Shown: in pieces, positions 32,846 through 44,182 of the stretch
Layout: each line of letters opens with the position of its first letter
How positions within the stretch are numbered: position 1 is the stretch's first letter
Source of the DNA: Angustibacter sp049994355
Lineage (GTDB): Bacteria; Actinomycetota; Actinomycetes; Actinomycetales; Angustibacteraceae
Assembly (NCBI RefSeq): GCF_049994355.1
Contig: NZ_CP188257.1
Span: 1,178,001 to 1,242,000, forward strand
Direction: 5' to 3'
Length of the DNA stretch: 64,000 nucleotides
The notes under the pieces: model-generated
Told to the model about the DNA's origin: nothing
Seen by the model: the letters and a program-made list of their open reading frames with translations, nothing else
The model's database searches: none
Position numbers and translations under genes: made by a program

Positions 32846-34200
32846 GGCGGGTCGTCGAGGGCGCCGCCGTCGTCACCGTCGACTCCCGGCGCACCGAGTA
32901 CCCGGTCGGACACGTGGTGCTGGACGGAAACCGGATCGTCGCGGTCGGTCCCGGCCGCGCGCCCGACGAGCTGCGCGAGGGGGCCGAGGTGCTCGACGCC
33001 GCCGGCTGCCTGGTCACCCCGGGCCTGGTCAACACCCACCACCACCTCTACCAGTGGGTCACCCGAGGACTCGCGGTGGACGCGACGCTCTTCGAGTGGC
33101 TGACCACGCTTTACCCGGTGTGGGCGGGCATCGACGAGGACGCCGTGCACGTGGCCGCCAGCGGGGCGCTGGCCTGGTTGGCCCGCACCGGCTGCACCAC
33201 CACCACCGACCACCACTACGTCTTCCCGAGCGAGGGTGGCGACGTCTTCGGAGCCGAGATCGCTGCGGCACAACAGGTCGGGCTGCGTTTCCACCCGTGT
33301 CGCGGCTCGATGGACCTGGGCCGCAGCCAGGGTGGCCTGCCGCCGGACGACGTGGTCGAGCGGCTGGACGACGTCCTCACCGGCACGGACGAGGCCATCA
33401 CCCGCTGGCACGACCCGGCACCGGGCTCGATGGTCCGCGTCGCGGTCGCCCCCTGCTCGCCGTTCTCGGTGACCGGTGAGCTGATGCGCGCGGCCGCCGA
33501 GCTCGCCCGCGCCCGCGGTGTCCGGCTGCACACTCACCTGGCGGAGACGCTGGACGAGGTGGACTTCTGCCGCGAACGCTTCGGCGGAACGCCGCTGGAG
33601 TACGTCGAGCAGCTCGGCTGGACCGGGGACGATGTGTGGTTCGCCCACGCGGTGCACCTGGACGACAAGGCGGTGCGGCGGCTGGGGGAGACCCGGACCG
33701 GGGTGGCGCACTGCCCCTCGTCCAACGCCCGCCTCGGTGCCGGCACCGCGCGAGCCCGGGACCTGCGCGACGCCGGGGCACCGGTCGGCCTGGGCGTCGA
33801 CGGGGCCGCCAGCAACGAGGCCGCCAGCCTGGTCGAGGAGGTGCGGCACGCCTTGCTCTTCGCCCGGGCCGCTGGCGGCCCGCAGGCGCTCACCGTGCGG
33901 GGCGCCCTGGAGATGGCAACCATCGGCGGCGCCCAGGTGCTGGGCCGGGCCGACGAGATCGGCAGCCTCGAACCGGGCAAGCTGGCCGACCTGGTGGTCT
34001 GGCGGCTGGACACGCTGGCGCACCACGACATCGCCGACCCGGTCGCGGCCCTGGTGCTGGGGTCCGCGCCACCCGTCGAGCTGGTCCTGGTGGACGGCGA
34101 GGTGGTCGTCCGGCAGGGCCGGGTCACCACGGTCGACGAGCACTCGCTGGCCGTGCGTGCGGCGGATGTGCACCGGTCGCTGGTGCGAAAGGCGGGCTGA
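32842..34200 (+). CDS. 8-oxoguanine deaminase (amidohydrolase)
   Basis: A 452-residue metal-dependent deaminase of the amidohydrolase superfamily, in the subgroup shown for 8-oxoguanine deaminase, whose product is urate. Metal ligands are NTHHHLYQWVTRG near residue 65, the HTHLAETLDEVDF His near 230, an HAVHLDD His near 265 and the Asp of GLGVDGAASNE near 315. Guanine or isoguanine deamination is the alternative. It is inserted between the FeS and Mo subunit genes of xanthine dehydrogenase and feeds the same intermediate, urate, into the pathway. Confidence 0.87.
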   Translation: MRRVVEGAAVVTVDSRRTEYPVGHVVLDGNRIVAVGPGRAPDELREGAEVLDAAGCLVTPGLVNTHHHLYQWVTRGLAVDATLFEWLTTLYPVWAGIDEDAVHVAASGALAWLARTGCTTTTDHHYVFPSEGGDVFGAEIAAAQQVGLRFHPCRGSMDLGRSQGGLPPDDVVERLDDVLTGTDEAITRWHDPAPGSMVRVAVAPCSPFSVTGELMRAAAELARARGVRLHTHLAETLDEVDFCRERFGGTPLEYVEQLGWTGDDVWFAHAVHLDDKAVRRLGETRTGVAHCPSSNARLGAGTARARDLRDAGAPVGLGVDGAASNEAASLVEEVRHALLFARAAGGPQALTVRGALEMATIGGAQVLGRADEIGSLEPGKLADLVVWRLDTLAHHDIADPVAALVLGSAPPVELVLVDGEVVVRQGRVTTVDEHSLAVRAADVHRSLVRKAG

Positions 34201-34201
34201 G

Positions 34202-36532
34202 ATGACCAGCACCCCGACCAGTACCCCGACCAGACCAGGAGGTGCTGCGCCCGCAGGCGTGAGCGAGGGGACGGGCCGGATCGGCGAGAGCCCGAGCCGG
34301 CCCGACGGCACGCTGAAGGTCACTGGCGAGTTCGCCTACGCCAGCGACCTGTGGATGGACGACATGATCTGGGGCGTCACGCTGCGCAGCCCGCATCCGC
34401 ACGCCCGGATCCGCTCGGTGTCGATCGGGGCCGCGCTCGCGGTGCCCGGGGTGTACGCGGTGCTCACCTCGGATGACGTGCCGGGCCACAACGCGTTCGG
34501 GCTGGAGTTCGACGACCAGCCGGTGCTGGCCCGCGACGTCGTCCGGTACCAGGGCGAGCCGGTCGCGATCGTGGCCGCAGACCACCCGGAGGTGGCCCGC
34601 CAGGCGGCCAAGCAGATCGTGGTCGACTACGAGGTGCTGCCAGCCGTGACCGACGGCCGCGACGCCATGCAACCGCTGGCGCCGAAGGTGCACGAGCGGG
34701 GCAACCTGTTGCGGCACCTGAAGATCCGCAAGGGAGAGGGCCGGTTCGAGGCGCCGGTCGTCGTCCGGCTCGACTTCGAGGTGGGCATGCAGGACCAGGC
34801 GTTCCTCGGGCCGGAGTCCGGCCTCGCGGTGCCTGCCGAGGACGGTGGTGTCGACCTGTTCGTCGCGACGCAGTGGCTGCACGTGGACCAACGCCAGATC
34901 TGCCTGGCCCTCGCCCTCCCGCCGGAGAAGGTGCGGCTGACGCTGTCCGGGGTCGGCGGCGCGTTCGGGGGACGCGAGGACCTGTCCATCCACGTGCACG
35001 CCTGCCTGCTGGCCCTGCACACCGGCAAGCCGGTGAAGATGGTCTACAACCGTGAGGAGTCGTTCTTCGGTCACGTGCACCGCCACCCCGCGGACATGCG
35101 GTACGAGTTCGGCGCGGACCAGGACGGACGGCTGCGCTACGCCAAGGCGGACATCGTGTTCGACGGCGGTGCCTACGCGTCGTCGACCACTGCCGTGGTC
35201 GGCAACGGCGGCACGATGGGCCTGGGGCCGTACAACATCCCGGACGTGCAGGTGGACTGCTACGGCGTCTACACGAACAACCCGCCGTGCGGGGCGATGC
35301 GTGGCTTCGGCTGTGTGCAGACCGCGTTCGCCCACGAGGCGCTGATGGACGAGCTGGCCGACCGGCTCGGCCTGGACCGGGTCGCGATCCGCCAGCTCAA
35401 CGGGATGCGCGAGGGCGACCAGAACATCACCGGACAGGTGATCGACTCCGCCGCGCCGGTGGCCGAGCTGCTGCAGGTGGTGCGGGACCTGCCGATGCCG
35501 GCCGAGCGCAGCCCGGACGACGAGCTCGACCTGCGCTCGATGCCTGGTGGAGTGTCCAACACCACGCACGGCGAGGGGGTCCGCCGAGGCGTCGGCTACG
35601 CGGTCACCTACAAGAACGTCGGCTTCTCCGAAGGCTTCGACGACTACTCCACGGCCCGCGTGCGAATCCAGGTCACCGCCGGCGAGCCGATCGTGACGGT
35701 GCACACTGCCGCCGCCGAGGTCGGCCAGGGACTGGTCACCATCCAGCAGCAGATCGCTCGGACGGAGCTCGGCGTGGACCGGGTGGTGGTGCAGACCTCG
35801 GACACCCAGGTCGGTTCGGCCGGGTCGACGTCCGCCTCACGGCAGACCTACGTGACCGGGGGAGCGGTCAAGGCGGCCTGCGAGGCCGTCCGGCACCGGG
35901 TGCTCGAGCTGGCCGAGCGCCTGACCGGCCAGCCCGCGCAAGGGCTTTCGCTGGTCGGCGGCAAGGTGGTCGCGGCCTCCGGTGAGGTGCTCGTCCCGCT
36001 GGTGGACCTGCTGGGTGAGCAGGCCGTCGAGGACACTGTCGAGTGGCGGCATCGACCCACGTCCACGCTCGACCCTGAGACCGGACAGGGCGACGCGCAC
36101 GTCCAGTTCGCCTTCTCCGCGCACCGGGCCGTGGTGGACGTCGACGTCGAGCTCGGGCTGGTCAAGGTGGTCGCCCTGGACACCGCCCAGGACGTCGGCC
36201 GGGCGCTGAACCCGCAGGCGGTGATCGGCCAGATCCAGGGCGGCAGCGCGCAGGGCATGGGACTCGCGCTGATGGAGGAGGTGCTGGTCCAGGACGGCCA
36301 GGTCCGCAACCCGTCGTTCACCGACTACCTGATCCCGACGATCCTGGACATGCCACCGATGCAGATCCGGGTGCTGGAGTACGCCGACCCGCACGCGCCG
36401 TACGGGGTGCGCGGGGTCGGTGAGCCGCCCACCATCTCCTCGGGTCCGGCCGTCGCGGCGGCGATCCGGGCGGCGACCGGACGGCCGCTGCGCCGGGTGC
36501 CGGTGCGTCCCGAGCACATCACCGGCACGTGA
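34202..36532 (+). CDS. Xanthine dehydrogenase molybdopterin-binding subunit
   Basis: A 776-residue catalytic subunit that hydroxylates hypoxanthine or xanthine to urate at a Mo-pterin cytosine dinucleotide centre. Signature segments are GVGGAFGGRED near residue 255, CGAMRGFGCVQTAFAHE near 365 and the C-terminal RGVGEPPTISSGPA, whose Glu is the expected catalytic base. A Thr/Pro-rich 20-residue N-terminus precedes the fold. The ATG lies directly after the deaminase stop. No XdhC-type maturation gene occurs in the window. Substrate is inferred from the surrounding urate pathway. Confidence 0.92.
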   Translation: MTSTPTSTPTRPGGAAPAGVSEGTGRIGESPSRPDGTLKVTGEFAYASDLWMDDMIWGVTLRSPHPHARIRSVSIGAALAVPGVYAVLTSDDVPGHNAFGLEFDDQPVLARDVVRYQGEPVAIVAADHPEVARQAAKQIVVDYEVLPAVTDGRDAMQPLAPKVHERGNLLRHLKIRKGEGRFEAPVVVRLDFEVGMQDQAFLGPESGLAVPAEDGGVDLFVATQWLHVDQRQICLALALPPEKVRLTLSGVGGAFGGREDLSIHVHACLLALHTGKPVKMVYNREESFFGHVHRHPADMRYEFGADQDGRLRYAKADIVFDGGAYASSTTAVVGNGGTMGLGPYNIPDVQVDCYGVYTNNPPCGAMRGFGCVQTAFAHEALMDELADRLGLDRVAIRQLNGMREGDQNITGQVIDSAAPVAELLQVVRDLPMPAERSPDDELDLRSMPGGVSNTTHGEGVRRGVGYAVTYKNVGFSEGFDDYSTARVRIQVTAGEPIVTVHTAAAEVGQGLVTIQQQIARTELGVDRVVVQTSDTQVGSAGSTSASRQTYVTGGAVKAACEAVRHRVLELAERLTGQPAQGLSLVGGKVVAASGEVLVPLVDLLGEQAVEDTVEWRHRPTSTLDPETGQGDAHVQFAFSAHRAVVDVDVELGLVKVVALDTAQDVGRALNPQAVIGQIQGGSAQGMGLALMEEVLVQDGQVRNPSFTDYLIPTILDMPPMQIRVLEYADPHAPYGVRGVGEPPTISSGPAVAAAIRAATGRPLRRVPVRPEHITGT

Positions 36533-36553
36533 CCGGCTCGTGACCGGCAGAGC

Positions 36554-37900
36554 ATGAGCTGGGACGAGCCCGCAGTGGACCTGGTGGTCCGCGCCGGGCG
36601 CGCCGTCGTGGACGGGACCCTGCGCGCAGTGACCGTGCTCGTCGACGACGGCCGGATCATCGGGTTGCGCGAGCCCGACGCGATCGTCCCGGCCCGCAGC
36701 GAGCTCGTGCTCGCCGACGACGAGGTGCTGCTGCCGGGGCTGGTCGACACTCATGTGCACGTCAACGAGCCGGGACGCACCAACTGGGAGGGCTTCGCCA
36801 GCGCCACCCGGGCGGCTGCGGCCGGTGGCGTCACCACGCTGGTCGACATGCCGCTGAACAGCATCCCACCGACCGTCGACCTCGACGCGCTGCGGGCCAA
36901 GCGCCGCAGCGCGCAGCACCGGTGCGGTATCGACGTCGCGTTCTGGGCCGGAGCTGTACCGTCCAACCTGGGTCGGCTGAAGACGTTGCACGACAACGGG
37001 GTCATCGGGTTCAAGTGCTTCCTGGTCGAGTCCGGGGTCGAGGAGTTCCCGGCCCTGGACGACGAGCAGCTGGCGGCCGCGATGGCCGAGGTTGCCGCCT
37101 TCGACGGGCTGCTGCTGGTGCACGCCGAGGACGGCGGCACCATCGCGGCGGCGCCGCCCGCCGCGGGTCGTCTCTACCGCGACTTCTTGGCCTCACGCCC
37201 CGCCGCGGCCGAGGACGAAGCCATCGCCACCGTGATCGACCTGGCCCGGCGCACCGGTGCCCGGGTGCACGTGGTGCACCTATCCAGTGCGGGCTCGCTC
37301 GACCAGCTCGCCGCAGCGCAGCACGCCGGGGTTCGCATCTCCGCCGAGACCTGCCCGCACTACCTGAGCCTGGCCGCGCAGGACGTCCCGGACGGTGCGA
37401 CGGAGTTCAAGTGCTGCCCGCCGATTCGGGACCGGGCGAACCAGGACGGGCTGTGGGCGGGCCTGCGAGCCGGAACCGTCTCGATGGTGGTCAGCGACCA
37501 CTCACCCTGCCCGCCGGAGCTCAAGCACCTCGCCGACGGCGACCTGGGCGCGGCCTGGGGCGGCATCTCGTCGGTGCAGCTCGGGCTGCCCGTCGTCTGG
37601 ACGGCCGCCCGCTCGCGCGGACACTTGCTGCCCGACGTGGTGCGGTGGATGGCCGAGGCCCCGGCGGCGCTCGTCGGACTGCGGCACAAGGGAAGGATCG
37701 CCGTCGGCTGCGACGCCGACCTGGTCGTGCTGGCCCCGGACGCCACCTTCGAGGTGCGCCCGGACGAGCTGCTGCACCGCCACCCGCTCACCCCCTACGC
37801 TGGGCGCGAGCTCACTGGCGTCGTCCGGCGTACCCTGCTGCGCGGCGCACCGGCCGGCGCCGAACCCCGCGGACGGCTGCTGTCGCGAGAGGACCGTTGA
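36554..37900 (+). CDS. allB: Allantoinase
   Basis: A 448-residue dihydroorotase-type amidohydrolase that opens allantoin to allantoate. The binuclear metal centre ligands are DTHVHVNEPGRTNWEGF near residue 65, the carboxylated lysine in GFKCFLVES near 155, HAEDGG near 190, HVVHLSSAG near 245 and the Asp of SDHSPCP near 320. The family and position fit allantoinase and not hydantoinase. It follows the Mo subunit by 21 bases and overlaps allantoicase as TGATG. Confidence 0.94.
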   Translation: MSWDEPAVDLVVRAGRAVVDGTLRAVTVLVDDGRIIGLREPDAIVPARSELVLADDEVLLPGLVDTHVHVNEPGRTNWEGFASATRAAAAGGVTTLVDMPLNSIPPTVDLDALRAKRRSAQHRCGIDVAFWAGAVPSNLGRLKTLHDNGVIGFKCFLVESGVEEFPALDDEQLAAAMAEVAAFDGLLLVHAEDGGTIAAAPPAAGRLYRDFLASRPAAAEDEAIATVIDLARRTGARVHVVHLSSAGSLDQLAAAQHAGVRISAETCPHYLSLAAQDVPDGATEFKCCPPIRDRANQDGLWAGLRAGTVSMVVSDHSPCPPELKHLADGDLGAAWGGISSVQLGLPVVWTAARSRGHLLPDVVRWMAEAPAALVGLRHKGRIAVGCDADLVVLAPDATFEVRPDELLHRHPLTPYAGRELTGVVRRTLLRGAPAGAEPRGRLLSREDR

Positions 37901-38960
37901 TGACCGACCAGCCGGACGGGCGGACGGACCAGCTGGCCGCCGCGCTGCGGCTGCCCGACCTGGCCGTCCGCACCCTCGGCGGCTCGGTCGTGTGGGCCAA
38001 CGACGAGCACTTCGCCGAGCGCGAGAACCTGATCCGGCCCGGGCCGGCGTCGTTCGACCCGACGGCGTTCGGGCACAAGGGAAAGGTGTACGACGGCTGG
38101 GAGACCCGCCGGCGCCGCGAGCCCGGCCACGACGAGGCGCTCGTGCGCCTCGGGGTGGCCGGCATCGTGCGCGCCGTCGTGGTGGACACCAGCTGGTTCA
38201 CCGGCAACTTTCCGCCGCGGGTCTCGGTGGAGGGCGCCTGCGTGGACGGTTACCCGTCGGTGCCCGAGCTGCGCGAGGCCAGCTGGACGACGTTGGTGTC
38301 GCCGTCGGCCGTGCGGGGTGACGCGCAGAACGTGTTCGCCGTGCCGCACGAGGGTCGGCTCACCCACGTGCGGTTGCGCATGTTCCCCGACGGCGGCGTC
38401 GCGCGGCTGCGGGTGCACGGCCAGGTGGTGCCCGACCCGCAGCTGCTGGACGGCGAGCTCGACCTGGCCGCTCTGGAGCACGGCGGCGCCGTGGTGGGCT
38501 GCTCGGACCTGTTCTACGGCGCGCCGACCAACCTGATCAGCCCAGGCCTGCCGCGCAGCATGGCCGACGGCTGGGAGACGGCTCGGCGCCGCGACGACGG
38601 CAACGACTGGGTGACGGTGCGGCTGGCCGCCGCCGGGACGGTGCGGCTGGCCGAGCTGGACACCAGCTACTACGTGGGTAACGCCCCGGGCTGGGCGGGG
38701 CTGCGCGGCAGCGACTGCGCGGACCGCGAGCCCGGCGCGGACGACTGGTTCGAGCTGTTGGCGCGCACCAGGTTGCAGCCGGACACCCGGCACCGGCTGC
38801 GCGTGCCGGCGTCCGAGCAGGTCACCCACGTACGGCTGGACGTCTACCCGGACGGCGGGATGGCACGGCTTCGGCTGTGGGGGTCGCTCACGGCGGCCGG
38901 TCGCGAGAGGATCGAACGGCATTGGCGCGACAGCGCGCCGAACCCCAGAGGGGACGACGG

Positions 38961-38964
<4 letters not shown>
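37900..38964 (+). CDS. alc: Allantoicase
   Basis: A 354-residue hydrolase releasing urea from allantoate to give (S)-ureidoglycolate. The protein is an internal duplication of two allantoicase repeats, each with a GWETxRRR motif (YDGWETRRRREPGHD near residue 65 and MADGWETARRRDDGNDW near 225) and a matching VxLDxYPDGGxARLRxxG strand. Start overlaps the allB stop; its own stop overlaps the malate synthase GTG. Confidence 0.95.
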
Positions 38965-40591
<1,627 letters not shown>

Positions 40592-40595
<4 letters not shown>

Positions 40596-41887
40596 CCCAG
40601 CCGCCCCGAGGCAGGTTGGGCCCGGACGACCTGTCGGCCGTCGATGCGATCGTCGCACCGGCCGACGCGGCCACGGCCCGGGACTATCCCGGCGAACGGG
40701 CCGGGCGTGCGCCGGTGCACACCGTGTACGTGCCGGCCGACCGGGTGCGCGCCGGGCTCGCCGCGTCCTGGGGGGCGCAGGCCCGCGAGGCGCTGGACCG
40801 GTTCGCGCCGGACGCCGAGTCCCTCGCTCTCGCAACGGGTCTGGACGAGGACCAGGTGCGCGGCTGCTGGGACGTCCTACTTGCCAAGCTGAGCATCGAG
40901 CCGGTCGAGGACCTGCGGATCGACCTCGAGGACGGCTACGGACGGCGACCCGACGAGCGCGAGGACGAGGACGTCGTCCGTGCCGTCCGGGCGGTCGCCC
41001 AGGACGCCGCGCAGGGTCTCGCGCCGCCCTGGTGGGGAATCCGGTTCGCCTCGTTCGAGCCGGCCACCCGGCACCGCGGAGTGCGCACCCTCGACCTCGC
41101 GATCGGCGCCGCCCTCGAGGTCGGGCCGCTGCCGGACGGCTTCGTGGTGACCCTGCCCAAGGTGAGCTCCGTCGAGCAGGTGCGTGCCATGGTCGAGCTG
41201 TGCCGTCGTCTGGAGCACGCCTACGCGCTCCCCGATGCCGGCCTGCGCTTCGAGGTGCAGGTCGAGACCCCGCAGGCGGTGCTCGCCGCCGACGGGTCCG
41301 CCACCGTCGCCAAGGTGGTGCACGAGGGCGGACGGCGCCTGCTCGGGCTGCACTTCGGCACCTACGACTACAGCGCCGCGCTCGGCGTGCCGTCGTCGTT
41401 CCAGAGCCTGGAGCACCCCGCGGCCGACCATGCCAAGGCCGTCATGCAGCTCGCCGCGGCCGGGACCGGCGTGCGGGTCGCGGACGGATCCACCAACGTG
41501 CTGCCGGTCGGTGACGGCGACCAGGTGCGAGCCGCCTGGCGCCTGCACACCCGGCTGGTCCGCCGGTCGCTCCGCCGCGGCCTCTACCAAGGCTGGGACC
41601 TGCACCCCGCCCAGCTGGTGACCCGCCACCTGGCCGTCTGCACGTTCTTCCGGGAGGGCCTGCCCGAGGCGGGTTCGCGGCTGCGCGCCTACACCGCGCG
41701 ACAGGGCGGGGGAGTGCTCGACGAGCCGGCGACGGCCCAGGCGCTGGCCGGTTTCCTGCTGCGCGCGATGGACTGCGGTGCGGTCACGCCGACCGAGGCT
41801 CGCTCGGCCAGCGGTCTGCAGCGGGAGGCGCTGGACCGCCTGGTCCGGCGTGCGCTGCCCGCGCAAACCTCGGACGCCGAGCCGTGA
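40592..41887 (+). CDS. DUF6986 protein, CitE/HpcH-like lyase fold
   Basis: A 431-residue TIM-barrel protein of the HpcH/HpaI aldolase - CitE superfamily, in the DUF6986 group with no established activity. Metal-site acids fit EDLRIDLEDGYG near residue 110 and FEVQVETPQAVLA near 225; GLHFGTYDYSAALGV near 255 is also typical. It overlaps malate synthase by GTGA. CitE-like enzymes make or cleave C-C bonds next to a carboxylate and often partner with malate synthases in glyoxylate metabolism. A role in ureidoglycolate or glyoxylate conversion is therefore plausible but unproven. Confidence 0.82.
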
Positions 41888-43401
41888 GCGAGCCGCCGGC
41901 TGCGCTGTCGGCGGCGCTGCCGGCGGCGGAGCGGGCGGCTCCGCCGCCGCTCGCCTGGCGGCAGCTGAGCGTCGTCGTCCTGGTGCTGCTGGCGGTCCTG
42001 CTGCCGCTGGCCACCAGGTACGGCTTCCACCGCGACGAGCTGTACTTCCTGGCCGGCGGTCGACACCTGGCCTGGGGCTTCCCCGACCAGGGGCCGCTGA
42101 CTCCTGCCCTGGCCCGGCTCGCGGACCTGGCCGCCCCCGGTTCGCTGCTCGCGCTGCGCATCCCGGCCGCTCTGCTCACCTCGGTGACCGTGCTGACCGC
42201 CGCGCTGACCGCGCGCGAGCTGGGTGGCCGGGTGTTCGGCCAGGTGCTCGCCGCGGTCACCGTGGCGATCGGGACGCTGACTCTGATCGGCGGCCACCTG
42301 CTCGTCACCTCGACGGTGGACCTGACGGTGTGGGCGTCGACCGGCTGGCTGACCACCCGGCTGCTGCGCACCCGCGATCCACGGCTCTGGCTGGCCCTCG
42401 GGCTGGTCTGCGGCATCGGGTTGAACAACAAGCAGCTGCCCGTGGTGCTGGCCGGGGCGACGGTGCTGGCCATCGGCCTGGACCGCACCGCGCGCCGCCT
42501 GCTGCTCAGTCGCTGGCTGGTCGCCGGAGCCGTTGTCGCAGTGGCGCTCTGGGCGCCGGGACTGACCTGGCAGGCCCAGCACGGGTGGCCGCAGCTCGAG
42601 CTGGCCGGGCAGATCCGCGCCGAGTACGGCGTGCTGGGGGAACGGATCGGGTTCCTGGCCACCCAGCTGGTGATCTTCAGCGTCGGTGCGACGGTGCTGC
42701 TGGTGGCCGGGGTGCGCGCGATGGTTCGGGACCCCCGGTGGCGCCCGTTCCGCCCGCTAGCGGTGACCGCGCTCGTGGTCCTGGTGTTCTTCATCGTGGT
42801 CGCCGGCCAGGTCTACTACCCGGCCGGCTCCTACCTGCCGCTGTTCGCCGCGGGTGCGGTGGTGGTCGAGGAGCGCCGAACCCGTTGGCGCACAGTGGTC
42901 ACGGTGGCCTGGACGTCGGCGCTGCTCATCCCAGCCGCCCTACCCGTGCTGCCGCTCAGCACTCTCGCCGCGTCCCCCTGGACCGGTCTCGGCGAGCAGC
43001 AGCGCGAGACCGCGGGCTGGCCAGAGTTTGTGGACCAGGTCGCGGCCGTGTACCGGACCATCCCGGCGGGGGAGCGCACCACCACCGTGGTGTTCACCTC
43101 CAACTACGGCGAGGCGGGTGCGGTGGACGAGCTCGGCGCCAGCCGCGGCCTGCCCCGCGCGTACAGCGGGCACAACGGCTACGGCGACTGGGGACCGCCG
43201 CCGCCCTCGGCGACCGGGCCGGTCGTGGTGGTCGCCGAGGGCGGGCCCCCGAACGACGACTTCGACGGCTGCGACACGGGCCACAAGGTGACCGGCCCGG
43301 TGCCGAACGAGGAGCGGGACTACGCCTCGATCTACCTGTGCCAGGGCCCGCGCGGGGGCTGGACGGCGCGCTGGCCGTACCTGGTGCATCTGGACTCGTG
43401 A
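41884..43401 (+). CDS. GT39/ArnT-like membrane glycosyltransferase
   Basis: A 505-residue protein with about ten membrane helices and an extracytoplasmic C-terminal region, of the PMT_2/dolichyl-phosphate mannosyltransferase-like group. The first loop YGFHRDELYFLAGGRHLAWGFPDQGPLTP carries the acidic motif expected at the active site. Members transfer a sugar from a polyprenyl-phosphate sugar to lipid or protein. It overlaps the DUF6986 stop by four bases, so it belongs to the purine operon transcript, although no link to purine breakdown is known. Confidence 0.82.
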   Translation: MSEPPAALSAALPAAERAAPPPLAWRQLSVVVLVLLAVLLPLATRYGFHRDELYFLAGGRHLAWGFPDQGPLTPALARLADLAAPGSLLALRIPAALLTSVTVLTAALTARELGGRVFGQVLAAVTVAIGTLTLIGGHLLVTSTVDLTVWASTGWLTTRLLRTRDPRLWLALGLVCGIGLNNKQLPVVLAGATVLAIGLDRTARRLLLSRWLVAGAVVAVALWAPGLTWQAQHGWPQLELAGQIRAEYGVLGERIGFLATQLVIFSVGATVLLVAGVRAMVRDPRWRPFRPLAVTALVVLVFFIVVAGQVYYPAGSYLPLFAAGAVVVEERRTRWRTVVTVAWTSALLIPAALPVLPLSTLAASPWTGLGEQQRETAGWPEFVDQVAAVYRTIPAGERTTTVVFTSNYGEAGAVDELGASRGLPRAYSGHNGYGDWGPPPPSATGPVVVVAEGGPPNDDFDGCDTGHKVTGPVPNEERDYASIYLCQGPRGGWTARWPYLVHLDS

Positions 43402-43443
43402 GCGTGCGCGGCGCGGATCGCAGAACGCCGTGACCCGCCGGGC

Positions 43444-44172
43444 TCAGATCCCGATCCCGCCGACGAGGCTCCCGACGGCGTAGGTGACCACCATCGCCAG
43501 CGCGCCGCCGATCACGTTTCGCCGCACCGCCCGCACCCGGCTCGCGTCGCCGATCCGGGCGCTGGCCCAGCCGGTCAGCGCCAGCGCGAGCACCACCGAG
43601 ACGAAGGTCACCGGCACCCGCCACCCGGTGGGCGGCAGCAGGATGGCGAACATCGGCAGCAGCGCACCCACGGTGAACGCGGACGCCGACGCGCCGGCTG
43701 CCTGCCAGGGGTTGGTCAGGTCGTCGGGATCCAGGCCGAGCTCGGCGTCCACGTGCGCGGCGAACGCGTCGTGCTTGGTGAGCTCCTCGGCCACCTGGCG
43801 GGCCAGGTCCGGCGGCAGGCCCTTCTCCTGGTAGATGCCGGCGAGCTCGTCCAGCTCCTCGGCCGGCATCTCGCGCAGCTCGCGACGTTCCTTCTCAAGC
43901 AACGCCGTCTCCGTGTCGCGCTGGGTGCTGACGGAGACGTACTCACCGGCCGCCATGGACAGCGCGCCGGCCACCAGACCAGCGATGCCGGCGGTGAAGA
44001 TCGTGCCGCGGTCGGCCGTCGCGCCGGCCACCCCGACGACGATGCCGGCCACCGACACGATGCCATCGTTGGCGCCGAGCACGCCTGCTCGCAGCCAGTT
44101 CAGCCGGGCGCCGATCGACTGGGTGTGCTGCTCGCCCTGATGCGCGGAGACAGGTTCGGGAGCTGCGCTCAC
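43444..44172 (-). CDS. VIT1/CCC1-family membrane protein
   Basis: A 242-residue membrane protein resembling vacuolar iron transporters. The N-terminal helix has RAGVLGANDGIVSVAGIVVGVAGA, followed by AAGEYVSVSTQRD, an acidic cytosolic metal-binding-like helical segment (residues about 85-155, rich in Glu), and three C-terminal helices. Family members move Fe2+ or Mn2+ out of the cytosol. Ferritin lies 0.7 kb upstream on the same strand, which supports an iron role. Confidence 0.87.
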   Translation of the reverse strand: MSAAPEPVSAHQGEQHTQSIGARLNWLRAGVLGANDGIVSVAGIVVGVAGATADRGTIFTAGIAGLVAGALSMAAGEYVSVSTQRDTETALLEKERRELREMPAEELDELAGIYQEKGLPPDLARQVAEELTKHDAFAAHVDAELGLDPDDLTNPWQAAGASASAFTVGALLPMFAILLPPTGWRVPVTFVSVVLALALTGWASARIGDASRVRAVRRNVIGGALAMVVTYAVGSLVGGIGI

Positions 44173-44182
44173 GATCGCCCTG

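Noticed and set aside
34124..35704. Long open frame opposite the xanthine dehydrogenase Mo subunit (526 codons)
   Set aside because: His/Arg/Val-rich composition without any motif; it mirrors the codon pattern of the real gene on the plus strand.
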